From positions 1-23,576 of the forward strand of contig NZLV01000253.1 in NCBI GenBank assembly GCA_002694345.1: a stretch of 23,576 nt of DNA. Direction: 5' to 3'. This stretch comes from Maricaulis sp. (GTDB taxonomy: Bacteria > Pseudomonadota > Alphaproteobacteria > Caulobacterales > Maricaulaceae). Of this stretch, positions 1 through 9,557 are shown piece after piece; position 1 is the stretch's first letter; every line of letters begins with the position of its first letter. The notes beneath the pieces were generated by a model. It had not been told where the DNA came from. It searched no databases and worked only from the letters and a program-made list of their open reading frames with translations. A program made the translations under genes and the position numbers.

Positions 1-1
1 T

Positions 2-1528
2 CCATTTCAGGCCCACGGTTGGCAGATAGGCGGCCAGCCCTTCGATTTTTTCCTTCGAGGGCTGCTCATGGACCCGGTAGATCAGCGGTGTCTTGTGCTT
101 TTCCAGCGTTTCCGCCGCACAGACATTCGCCTGGATCATGAATTCTTCGATCAGCTTGTGAGCATCGAACCGCTCGCGAACCTCGACGCCGGCCACCTTG
201 CCGTCGGGTCCGACGCGGACGCGGCGTTCCGGCGCGTCGATTTCCAGCGGTTCCCGGCGGGCCCGGGCTTCGCGGACGGCAAAATAGGCGCCCCAGAGCG
301 GTCTCAGAACATCGTCGAGCAGCGCATTGGCCGGACCGCCATCGCCGCCATCAATCGCCGTCTGGGCCTGCGTGTAGGAGAGTTTCGCGGCTGATTTCAT
401 CCAGCCCCGCAGGAAACGGTGGCTGGTCTTGTTGCCCCGCTTGTCGAACACCATCCGCACGGCCATGCAGGGGCGTTCCTCCTGCTCGCGCAGGGAACAC
501 AGATCATTGGACAGGCGTTCCGGCAGCATCGGCACCACCCGGTCGGGCAGATAGACCGAATTGCCGCGCTTGAAGGCCCCGCGGTCCAGCGCACTGCCGG
601 GCGTGACGTAAGCCGCCACATCGGCGATCGCGACGATGACCTGCCAGCCGCCTTCATTCTTCGGATGGTCATCCGGTGCCGCCCAGACGGCGTCGTCATG
701 GTCCTTGGCGTCATCCGGGTCGATCGTGATCAGGGGCAGGTCGCGCAGATCTTCGCGATCGCGGATCTTCGCCGGTTTGACCGTGTCAGCCTCACGCTGC
801 TCGGTCTCGGAGAAGCCCTGCGGCACGCCGTGGGAATACAGGGCAATGATGCTGCCGGCACCCGGGCCCGTGGCCGGTCCGATCACTTCGACAATCTCGG
901 CGGTCTTGAGGCCGTGGCGGCGTTCCTTGGCGATCTGGCACAGGACCAGATCCCCGTCATCGGCCTTGTCAGCCTCGCCCTTGGCCGGCATCAATTCGTG
1001 CCGGGAGCGCCGGTCCACCGGCAACAGCCGCATCGGGCCGGAGGCGGGTTTGCGCAACACGCACAGGATCTTGTGGGCGCTCTGGCCGAGCCGCTTGATT
1101 AGCCGGGCTTCATAGCCGCCTTCATCATCCGGCGAGAGACGCACCAGGGCGCGATCACCAATCCCCAGGGCGGTCTGTCCCTTGCCGCCAGCGCCTTCGC
1201 CCGGCGCGAGCCGGATGCGCGGCGCGGCGCGGTCCTGGCGCACGGGTGCGGCCAGCAATTCGCCGTCGGTATCGCGGTCGGTGATCTCCACGACAGTGAC
1301 GGCGGGCAGGGTGCCGGCCAGCGTGTAGGACTTGTCGCTATTGCGACTGATCGTGCCCTCGGCCTCCAATGCGGAGAGGGCGTCTTTCAGGTCCCATTTG
1401 GCCTCAGTGCCCTTGAGCTTGAGGGCGCGCGCAATTTCCCGCTTGCCGAATTGGCCCTCGCCCAGCTTGATGGCTTCGATGACCGCCTCGCGCAGGGAGC
1501 CGGCGTCTGATGTCGGTTCGCCGGCCAT
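2..1528 (-). CDS. rnr: Ribonuclease R, 3' part outside window
   Basis: RNase R is a processive 3'-to-5' exoribonuclease of the RNB (RNase II) family that degrades structured RNA. The visible 509 residues begin with a helical, winged-helix-like segment (about 1-65), then cold-shock/OB-like material, then the RNB domain. The RNB domain is marked by the metal-binding motif DPDDAKDHDDA at residues 270-280 and by the ALDRGAFKRGNSVYLPDR and NDLCSLRE stretches that follow. The family is usually 700-800 residues long, so the rest of RNB and the S1 domain lie off the left edge. The ATG at 1528 is preceded by GGAG (1540-1537), which overlaps the topA stop region at an 8-base spacing. Only 5 bases separate the topA stop from this start, so the two genes are almost certainly one transcript and perhaps translationally coupled. 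RNase R is strongly favoured over RNase II because of the N-terminal helix-turn-helix extension. Confidence 0.95.
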   Translation of the reverse strand, partial: MAGEPTSDAGSLREAVIEAIKLGEGQFGKREIARALKLKGTEAKWDLKDALSALEAEGTISRNSDKSYTLAGTLPAVTVVEITDRDTDGELLAAPVRQDRAAPRIRLAPGEGAGGKGQTALGIGDRALVRLSPDDEGGYEARLIKRLGQSAHKILCVLRKPASGPMRLLPVDRRSRHELMPAKGEADKADDGDLVLCQIAKERRHGLKTAEIVEVIGPATGPGAGSIIALYSHGVPQGFSETEQREADTVKPAKIRDREDLRDLPLITIDPDDAKDHDDAVWAAPDDHPKNEGGWQVIVAIADVAAYVTPGSALDRGAFKRGNSVYLPDRVVPMLPERLSNDLCSLREQEERPCMAVRMVFDKRGNKTSHRFLRGWMKSAAKLSYTQAQTAIDGGDGGPANALLDDVLRPLWGAYFAVREARARREPLEIDAPERRVRVGPDGKVAGVEVRERFDAHKLIEEFMIQANVCAAETLEKHKTPLIYRVHEQPSKEKIEGLAAYLPTVGLKW

Positions 1529-1533
1529 CCTGG

Positions 1534-4143
<2,610 letters not shown>

Positions 4144-4196
4144 CGGCAATTGCGTCCAGACATGGGTTATGGCCGCCCGGGGCAGCAGGGCGCGCG

Positions 4197-4225
4197 AAAG
4201 TGTTCGAGGGGCAAGGTTGTGTCAA
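4197..4225 (-). promoter_or_regulatory. Candidate topA-rnr promoter
   Basis: On the minus strand a perfect TTGACA (-35-like, 4225-4220) is followed after 17 bases by CACTTT (4202-4197), a poor -10. It lies in the gap between the carboxypeptidase gene and topA, at a plausible distance from the topA ATG. Only the -35 hexamer is convincing. Confidence 0.3.
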
Positions 4226-4279
4226 CCGACCACAAGATTCCAGCCCGCCGCGCAGGACAGGCGTGGAAATCGGTCGGGA

Positions 4280-5572
4280 TCAGCGTCCCGGAGCGACGGC
4301 GAAACAGGCTTCGCGCCGGGCCGAGAGGTCTTCGCAAGCCTGGCGGGCTTCGTCCTCGGTCAGCGATTCGAAGCGGGCGCGCCACAGGCGGCTGCCATTG
4401 ATGTCGACAGACCGGGCCGCCGGCTGGGCCTCATTCAGGGTCAGGGAATAGGCGGTGACGCGGTCAAGCTGGTCGCGCGCCTGATCTGCGGAATTGTAGG
4501 CGCCGACCTGGACGGACCAGGCACCGCGCAGCAGCGAGGGGCGTTCGGCGGGGCTGGCCGTATCGGAAATGCGGGGCTGCCCCATCTCGTCCTCATCGGC
4601 GAGGACGATCCGCACGGGCGGGGCCGGCTGGCTGGAGCCCATTTCGGTCGGCTCGGCCAGATGCAGGGCCGCCACATCCATGGCGATCAATTCCTGTTGG
4701 CGCATCGGACTGACGCGCGGCGAGGCGAGGGCGGCGAACAGGCGCGTATCCTCGCGCTGTTCCAGCGTGTCGAAGGCGGCTTCCAGCAATTCCTCGGCAT
4801 GCGCATCACGGGCCGCAGCGCTCGGGCCGCCCATCACAACGGCGACGATGCGGTGGTCCCCGCGTTCGGCCGACACCACGACATTGAAGCCGGAGGCGCG
4901 GATATAGCCGGTCTTCAGGCCGTCCACGCCCTCCACCCGTCCGACCAGGGAATTGTGATTGCGATAGGTGCGGCCGTTATAGGTGAAGCTCTCTTCGTTG
5001 AAGTAGTGGAAGTATTGCGGGTAGTCGCGCTGCAGGGCGATGGCCAGACGGGCCATGTCACGCGCGGTTGTGGTCTGGCGGCGGTCGGGCAGGCCGGACG
5101 CATTACGAAACACCGTCTGGGTCAGGCCCAGCTCGCCGGCGCGCTCGGTCATCAAGGTGGCAAACCGGCTCTCGCCGCCGCCCAGACGCTCACCCACCGC
5201 AACGGCCACATCATTGGCGCTCTTGATGATGAGGGCACGAATCGCGGTTTCCGCCGTGATCGTGTCGCCGCTCTCCAGACCCAGGCGCGACGGCACTGCA
5301 TTGGCCGCATTCTCGGAGACGCGGATCTGGTCCTGCAGGCCGATCTCGCCACGCTCGATGGCTTCGAACAACATGTAGAGCGTCATCATCTTGGTCAGGG
5401 ATGCCGGGTAGCGTTCGGCCTCGGAGCGGCGCGAATGCATGACCACGCCCGTCGACTGGTCGACCACGAAAGCCGCATAGCGCGATGTGTCCGCACGCGA
5501 GGGAGCGCTCCACAGGGTAGCGCTCGCCAGGGCGAGGCAAATGGTCAGGACAAGGCGTGTGAAACCAAGCAT
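4280..5572 (-). CDS. D-alanyl-D-alanine carboxypeptidase with C-terminal SPOR domain
   Basis: This is a serine peptidase of the S11 family (low-molecular-weight PBP, DacA/DacC type), which trims the terminal D-Ala from peptidoglycan stem peptides in the periplasm. Counting from the ATG at 5572, residues 1-27 form a signal peptide (MLGFTR, hydrophobic core, PSRA/D cleavage). All three active-site motifs are present: SLTK with Ser58 and Lys61, SAN at 118-120, and KTG at 220-222. A linker leads to a SPOR domain at about 351-428 (WSVQVGAYNSADQA...), which in this family binds denuded glycans at the division site. An in-frame ATG at 5629 would add 19 residues before the signal peptide; I prefer 5572 because it gives a normal signal sequence, but neither start has a good ribosome site. 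The gene is divergent from the phasin gene. A weak hairpin overlaps its stop (TGA). S11 plus SPOR is a known alphaproteobacterial arrangement. Confidence 0.93.
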   Translation of the reverse strand: MLGFTRLVLTICLALASATLWSAPSRADTSRYAAFVVDQSTGVVMHSRRSEAERYPASLTKMMTLYMLFEAIERGEIGLQDQIRVSENAANAVPSRLGLESGDTITAETAIRALIIKSANDVAVAVGERLGGGESRFATLMTERAGELGLTQTVFRNASGLPDRRQTTTARDMARLAIALQRDYPQYFHYFNEESFTYNGRTYRNHNSLVGRVEGVDGLKTGYIRASGFNVVVSAERGDHRIVAVVMGGPSAAARDAHAEELLEAAFDTLEQREDTRLFAALASPRVSPMRQQELIAMDVAALHLAEPTEMGSSQPAPPVRIVLADEDEMGQPRISDTASPAERPSLLRGAWSVQVGAYNSADQARDQLDRVTAYSLTLNEAQPAARSVDINGSRLWRARFESLTEDEARQACEDLSARREACFAVAPGR

Positions 5573-5637
5573 GCCGACACTGTGCAGGTCAGCATGTTTC
5601 CAGCCGGTTAAGCCTGTCTCATAGGGCATGAGCGATA

Positions 5638-5656
5638 TTTTGTGCGCCGCACAAAA
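5638..5656. promoter_or_regulatory. 19-bp perfect palindrome, operator candidate
   Basis: Nine-base arms TTTTGTGCG and CGCACAAAA flank a single central C. It sits between the divergent carboxypeptidase and phasin genes, just upstream of the phasin -35-like box. A second TTGTGCG half-site occurs at 5691-5697. Perfect symmetry and a repeated half-site suggest a binding site for a dimeric regulator. PHB-responsive repressors of phasin genes (PhaR family) recognise TGC/GCA-type dyads, so PhaR is a reasonable but unproven guess. Confidence 0.55.
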
Positions 5657-5662
5657 ACCCCC

Positions 5663-5690
5663 TTGACCCGGACCTCGGTCGTGGTATTTA
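5663..5690 (+). promoter_or_regulatory. Candidate phasin promoter
   Basis: TTGACC (5663-5668) and TATTTA (5685-5690) are separated by 16 bases, giving a sigma-70-like pair that would start transcription near 5697. It lies between the palindrome at 5638-5656 and the second TTGTGCG half-site at 5691, so a regulator bound at either could block it. Confidence 0.45.
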
Positions 5691-5694
5691 TTGT

Positions 5695-5715
5695 GCGACT
5701 GCGAAGAGCGGTCGC
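5695..5715 (+). promoter_or_regulatory. Hairpin at start of phasin leader
   Basis: GCGACTGC (5695-5702) and GCGGTCGC (5708-5715) can pair over 8 positions, with one G-U, around the loop GAAGA. If transcription starts near 5697 the hairpin lies at or near the 5' end of the mRNA, where such structures may protect against decay. Whether the whole left arm is transcribed depends on the exact start. Confidence 0.35.
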
Positions 5716-5731
5716 AACAAAGATTTGAACG

Positions 5732-6379
5732 ATGAGCGACGTCAAGACGACCCCGACCGAGAAGGACGCGCCCACAGCGAAAGCTGCTCCGGCTGCACCG
5801 AAACCGGTCAAGACGACGATCAAGAAAAAGCCGGTGACGAAGTCAAAGGCCACCGCGAAGAAGAAAGTGGGCAAGCCGGCGGAGCCCAAGTTGAAGACCG
5901 CCAAACCCCAACAGGCTGCCAAGCTGGCGACGGCTTCAGCCCCCACTGAAACGAGCTTTGCCATGAACCAGACCATTGAGAGCATGACCGCCGCGAGCAA
6001 TGAAGCGCTCAAGGAAGGGTTTGAGAAGACGCTGAAATCGGTCACCGAAGCCAGCAACTTCCAGAAAGAAACCGTGGATGCCCTGATCGCTTCGGCCACC
6101 GTCGCCGGCAAGGGTATCGAGACCGCCAACGCGAACGCCGTCGCCTACGCCAAGACGCTGATGGAAGAGGGTGTCACCGCGACGAAGGCTTTTGCCTCCG
6201 CCAAGTCGGTCCAGGAATTGTTTGAAATCCAGTCCGAATTCACCAAGTCGACCGTCGATAGCTACATCGCTGAGCTGAACAAGACGACCGACCTGTTCTC
6301 CGGCCTGATGAAAGATTCGCTGAAGCCGCTCAATGCGCGCGTCGCCGCTGCAATGGAGATGGCACAAGCCAACCACTAG
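5732..6379 (+). CDS. Phasin family protein with lysine/alanine-rich N-terminus
   Basis: Phasins coat polyhydroxyalkanoate granules and control their number, size and distribution. This 215-residue protein has two parts. Residues about 14-65 are Lys/Ala/Pro-rich and resemble histone H1 tails (VKTTIKKKPVTKSKATAKKK). Residues about 75-205 form an amphipathic helical phasin domain (MNQTIESMTAASNEALKEGFEKTLKSV, and later FEIQSEFTKSTVDSYIAELNKTTDLFSGLMKDSLKPLN). A basic N-terminal tail on a phasin recalls PhaF/PhaM-type proteins that tie granules to the nucleoid; that role is inferred here. There is no signal peptide. The ATG at 5732 lacks a strong ribosome site. The gene has its own promoter candidate, a palindrome upstream and a strong hairpin/T-run terminator downstream, so it is probably monocistronic. 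No PHA synthase is in the window, so a granule function is judged from the family only. Confidence 0.85.
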   Translation: MSDVKTTPTEKDAPTAKAAPAAPKPVKTTIKKKPVTKSKATAKKKVGKPAEPKLKTAKPQQAAKLATASAPTETSFAMNQTIESMTAASNEALKEGFEKTLKSVTEASNFQKETVDALIASATVAGKGIETANANAVAYAKTLMEEGVTATKAFASAKSVQELFEIQSEFTKSTVDSYIAELNKTTDLFSGLMKDSLKPLNARVAAAMEMAQANH

Positions 6380-6410
6380 CGCGTCAGCAACCGATTTTTC
6401 CTCCCCGACT

Positions 6411-6443
6411 GGGCCCGGTGATTCGTCACCGGGCCCTTTTTTT
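6411..6443 (+). terminator. Intrinsic terminator of the phasin gene
   Basis: An 11-base-pair perfect stem (6411-6421 with 6426-6436) carries the tight tetraloop TTCG and is followed directly by seven T. It begins 32 bases after the phasin TAG. This is a textbook Rho-independent terminator. Confidence 0.93.
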
Positions 6444-6477
6444 GCCGGCGATGGGAATGGCATGCACAAGCCCGACT

Positions 6478-6510
6478 GGGCCCGGTGCATGCACCGGGCC
6501 CTTTGTTTTT
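6478..6510 (+). terminator. Second terminator-like hairpin
   Basis: Positions 6478-6501 form a perfect 24-base palindrome, which folds as a 10-base-pair GC-rich stem with a CATG loop. It is followed by TTTGTTTTT. The left flank duplicates that of the first terminator. An upstream GCATGCAC (6460-6467) can pair with GTGCATGC (6485-6492) inside the palindrome, so an alternative fold exists. Confidence 0.75.
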
Positions 6511-6849
6511 GGGAATGCTGGTTTCTTGGGGCGGTAGGGCGCCCAGGCGTCTGGCGGGGCACGTGCAGCGTTTCAGATCGCGCCGTGTCGTCGCCGTGTG
6601 CGCCCGCTCCAGTTTTCTGGATGCTGACGGCGCTGTCCTCCCCGACCGGGCCCGAAGGTGATCCGGTGGATCCCTCACAATTGTGGGGGCCCCTTCATAT
6701 GTCTTTCCACACGAAACGGGAAGAAAGAAATTGCCCGCCGTGTTATATTTTTGATCGGGCCCGGCTTGCAGCCCGGGTCTTTCCATGGCGCGGAAGGGTC
6801 CCCATCTCTTGGGATGAGCCCGTGAGTAATATTCGAGCACGTTTAAAAT

Positions 6850-7179
6850 ATGACCGATAAAAACCAAGAAGATAGCGGAATTGAGGAAGGCACGGGCCTC
6901 GCTACGAAGACGCGTCCGGCGACGAAGAAACCTTCGCTTTACCGTGTTCTCCTACTCAATGATGACTACACGCCGATGGAGTTTGTGGTCGAGATTCTCG
7001 TCCGCATATTTCGAAAAACGCCCGAGGACGCTGCGAGAATCATGCTCCATGTTCATCAGAACGGCGTCGGCATGTGTGGCGTGTACACATACGAGGTTGC
7101 CGAGACAAAGGTAGCCCAGGTCATGGACGCAGCACGGCGGGCTCAGCACCCGCTCCAGTGCACAATGGAAAAGGAGTAG
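6850..7179 (+). CDS. clpS: ATP-dependent Clp protease adaptor ClpS
   Basis: ClpS recognises N-degrons and hands substrates to ClpA for degradation by ClpAP in the cytoplasm. The 109-residue length is normal. After a variable charged N-terminus of about 35 residues come the conserved core motifs: LLNDDYTPMEFVVEIL, which supplies the Asn-Asp pair of the N-degron pocket, then MLHVHQNG with the pocket histidine, and VYTYEVAETKV. The ATG at 6850 has no recognisable ribosome site; the upstream bases (GTTTAAAAT) are A/T-rich. The TAG stop lies inside GGAGTAG, so the last sense codons of clpS carry the ribosome site of clpA. The genes are thus tightly coupled, matching the known clpS-clpA operon and the physical partnership of the two proteins. 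Confidence 0.96.
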   Translation: MTDKNQEDSGIEEGTGLATKTRPATKKPSLYRVLLLNDDYTPMEFVVEILVRIFRKTPEDAARIMLHVHQNGVGMCGVYTYEVAETKVAQVMDAARRAQHPLQCTMEKE

Positions 7180-7183
7180 AGTG

Positions 7184-9493
7184 GTGCCATCTTTCTCTTC
7201 GGATCTGGAAGACAGCCTGCACCGCGCTCTGGGTTACGCCAATGAGCGTGGGCACGAATTCGCGACCCTGGAGCACCTCCTGCTTGCCCTCGTGGATGAC
7301 CAGGATGCCAGCGCCGTCATGAAGGCCTGCGAGGTCGATCTCGACGAATTGCGCGCGACGCTGACCGAGTATGTCGACAATGAATTGTCCGAACTCGTCG
7401 TCGATGATGACGAGGACGCCAAGCCGACCGCCGGTTTCCAGCGCGTCATCCAGCGCGCCGTAATCCACGTCCAGAATGCCGGCCGGGAAGAAGTGACCGG
7501 TGCCAACGTGCTTGTGGCCCTGTTCGCCGAGCGCGAAAGCCATGCCGCCTACTTCCTCGCCGAGCGCGACATGACGCGCTATGACGCCGTGAACTTCATC
7601 TCGCACGGGATCGGCCGCAAGCCGGGCGCTTCCGAGGAACGCGCTGTGCGGGGTACGGAAGAGACCGAGGAGCCGGCCAAGGACGGCGATGCGCTCTCGG
7701 CCTATTGCGTCAATCTCAACGAGAAGGCGAAGAAGGGCGATGTCGACCCGCTGATCGGCCGTGACGCCGAGGTGGAGCGCTGTATCCAGGTCCTCGTTCG
7801 CCGCCGCAAGAACAATCCGCTCCTGGTGGGCGATCCGGGTGTCGGCAAGACCGCCATCGCCGAAGGCATTGCCCGCAAGATCGTCGAGAATGAAGTTCCC
7901 GACGTTCTGGCCGGAGCCACGATCTACTCGCTCGACATGGGCTCGCTGCTGGCAGGGACCCGCTATCGCGGCGATTTCGAGGAGCGCATCAAACAGGTGG
8001 TCAAGGAGCTCGAGGAAAAGGACAATGCCGTCCTTTTCATCGACGAGATCCACACCGTGATCGGCGCCGGTGCCACGTCCGGCGGCGCGATGGATGCATC
8101 CAACCTGCTCAAGCCGGCCCTGCAAAATGGCGGCCTGCGTTGCATGGGGTCGACCACCTACAAGGAATACCGCCAGCACTTCGAGAAGGACCGGGCCCTG
8201 GCGCGGCGCTTCCAGAAGATCGACGTGGCGGAACCGTCTGTTCCGGATGCGATCAAGATCCTGCAGGGTCTGAAGTCCTATTTCGAGGACTTCCATGATG
8301 TCCGCTTCACCAATGAAGCGCTGAAGACGGCGGTCGAGCTGTCGGCGCGCTACATGGGTGACCGCAAACTGCCGGACAAGGCGATCGACGTGATCGATGA
8401 GGCCGGAGCCCAGATGCGTCTCCAGCCTGTCTCCAAGCGCAAGAAGACGATCGGCGTGAAGGAAGTCGAAGCCGTGGTTGCGACCATGGCCCGGATCCCG
8501 CCGAAAACCGTCTCCAAGGATGACGAGACCTCGCTGCGCAATCTGGACACGGATCTCAAGCACGTGGTCTTCGGTCAGGACGAGGCCATCGCCCAGCTGT
8601 CGACGGCGATCAAGCTGTCTCGGGCCGGCCTGCGTGAACCGAACAAGCCGATCGGCTGTTACCTGTTCTCCGGCCCCACGGGTGTCGGCAAGACCGAGGT
8701 GACCCGTCAGCTCGCCGAGATCATGGGCGTGCAGCTGCACCGTTTCGACATGTCCGAATACATGGAACGCCATGCGGTCTCCCGTTTGATCGGCGCGCCT
8801 CCGGGCTATGTCGGTTTCGATCAGGGCGGTCTGCTGACCGATGCCGTCGACCAGCATCCGCACTCTGTGCTTCTGCTGGACGAGATCGAGAAGGCGCATC
8901 CGGACCTGTTCAACATCCTCCTGCAGGTGATGGACAATGGCACGCTGACCGATTCCAACGGCAAGAAGGTCGACTTCCGCAATGTCATCCTGGTGATGAC
9001 GACAAATGCGGGGGCCGCCGACGCCCAGAAGGAAGCCATCGGTTTCGGCCGTGGCAAGAAGACCGACGAGGCCGATGCCGCCGTGGAGCGCCTGTTCACG
9101 CCGGAATTCCGCAACCGTCTGGACGCGATCATTCCCTTCGCGCCGCTCTCTGCCGACGTCATCGGCCGGGTCGTCGAGAAGTTCGTGCTGCAGCTGGAAG
9201 CCCAGCTCATCGATCGCGGCGTGACCTTCGAACTGACGCCGGATGCGACGGCCTGGCTGTCCGAGCGCGGCTATGACAAGCGCTTTGGCGCCCGTCCGCT
9301 CTCGCGTGTCATCCAGGAGCACATCAAGAAGCCGCTGGCAGACCAGATCCTGTTTGGCGAGCTCAAGAAGGGTGGCCTCGTGAAGGTCGATGTCGATCCG
9401 GCCGACAGCGAACGGCTCGACTTCCACATCACGCCCGGCGACCGGCTCCTGCCGCGTAACGCCAAGAAAAAGGACAAGAAGGAAGAGGTCTGA
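7184..9493 (+). CDS. clpA: ATP-dependent Clp protease ATP-binding subunit ClpA
   Basis: ClpA is the hexameric AAA+ unfoldase that feeds substrates into ClpP. Counting from the GTG at 7184 (769 residues), the Clp N-domain covers about 1-140. The first AAA+ module has Walker A GDPGVGKT (216-223) and Walker B VLFIDEIH (283-290). The second has GPTGVGKT (497-504) and VLLLDEIEK (562-570). The ClpP-docking tripeptide is IGF at about 619-621, a variant of the usual IGL/IGF loop. The protein ends in a short Lys-rich tail. Two adjacent GTG codons (7181 and 7184) can start it; the second sits 7 bases after GGAG and yields the usual MPSFS N-terminus, so I prefer it. ClpP itself is not in the window. An excellent terminator follows. 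Confidence 0.97.
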   Translation: MPSFSSDLEDSLHRALGYANERGHEFATLEHLLLALVDDQDASAVMKACEVDLDELRATLTEYVDNELSELVVDDDEDAKPTAGFQRVIQRAVIHVQNAGREEVTGANVLVALFAERESHAAYFLAERDMTRYDAVNFISHGIGRKPGASEERAVRGTEETEEPAKDGDALSAYCVNLNEKAKKGDVDPLIGRDAEVERCIQVLVRRRKNNPLLVGDPGVGKTAIAEGIARKIVENEVPDVLAGATIYSLDMGSLLAGTRYRGDFEERIKQVVKELEEKDNAVLFIDEIHTVIGAGATSGGAMDASNLLKPALQNGGLRCMGSTTYKEYRQHFEKDRALARRFQKIDVAEPSVPDAIKILQGLKSYFEDFHDVRFTNEALKTAVELSARYMGDRKLPDKAIDVIDEAGAQMRLQPVSKRKKTIGVKEVEAVVATMARIPPKTVSKDDETSLRNLDTDLKHVVFGQDEAIAQLSTAIKLSRAGLREPNKPIGCYLFSGPTGVGKTEVTRQLAEIMGVQLHRFDMSEYMERHAVSRLIGAPPGYVGFDQGGLLTDAVDQHPHSVLLLDEIEKAHPDLFNILLQVMDNGTLTDSNGKKVDFRNVILVMTTNAGAADAQKEAIGFGRGKKTDEADAAVERLFTPEFRNRLDAIIPFAPLSADVIGRVVEKFVLQLEAQLIDRGVTFELTPDATAWLSERGYDKRFGARPLSRVIQEHIKKPLADQILFGELKKGGLVKVDVDPADSERLDFHITPGDRLLPRNAKKKDKKEEV

Positions 9494-9518
9494 TCCTCAC
9501 CTTCATCCCGACACGGAA

Positions 9519-9548
9519 ACGGCGCCTCACGGGGCGCCGTTTTTGTTT
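9519..9548 (+). terminator. Intrinsic terminator after clpA
   Basis: ACGGCGCC (9519-9526) and GGCGCCGT (9533-9540) form an 8-base-pair stem with a six-base loop, followed by TTTTGTTT. It lies between the ends of clpA and the convergent AraC-type gene. It could weakly serve the minus strand as well, where TTTCC follows the stem. Confidence 0.9.
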
Positions 9549-9557
9549 GGGGAGGTC

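Larger units (their letters stand above)
6399..6780. repeat. Cluster of four GGGCCCG-containing repeat units
   Basis: Unit 1 (6399-6443) and unit 3 (6636 onward) share the 19-base lead TCCTCCCCGAC(T/C)GGGCCCG. Units 1 and 2 share CCCGACTGGGCCCGGTG at 6404-6420 and 6471-6487. Unit 4 (6757-6780) is a GGGCCCGG hairpin with CCCGGGTC on its right. Units 1, 2 and 4 fold into stems and are followed by T runs of decreasing quality. Unit 3 keeps the left arm but its downstream half is replaced by different palindromic sequence. The similarity suggests local duplication and decay of a terminator. Confidence 0.7.
6380..6849. other. 470-base gene-free region between phasin and clpS
   Basis: No convincing gene is present; the ORFs through it lack family character and ribosome sites. 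It holds four units built on GGGCCCG, two of them terminator-like hairpins close to the phasin stop, a further palindrome (CACAATTGTG, 6676-6685), and the upstream region of clpS. The last part is visibly more A/T-rich than the genes. I cannot place a confident clpS promoter. CCCCATCT at 6800-6807 resembles the -10 of heat-shock promoters but lacks a matching -35. Confidence 0.6.

Noticed and set aside
5570..5629. Start of the D,D-carboxypeptidase at 5629
   Set aside because: It would place 19 polar residues before the signal peptide and reach close to the palindrome; the ATG at 5572 gives a normal signal sequence. Not fully excluded.
6470..6510. CRISPR-like repeat array
   Set aside because: The repeats are few, unevenly spaced, GC-rich hairpins followed by T runs, with no constant spacer length and no cas genes.
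6800..6807. Sigma-32 promoter for clpS
   Set aside because: CCCCATCT matches the -10 pattern, but no CTTGAA-like -35 lies at the right distance, so I did not list it as a promoter.
6333..6860. Open frames through the phasin-clpS gap (both strands)
   Set aside because: They run through two strong terminator hairpins and into real genes in the wrong frame, with no ribosome site and no recognisable protein character.
7121..9427. A 768-codon open frame on the minus strand opposite clpA
   Set aside because: It mirrors the ClpA coding frame codon by codon, has no ribosome site and has low-complexity content. ClpA is unambiguous on the plus strand.
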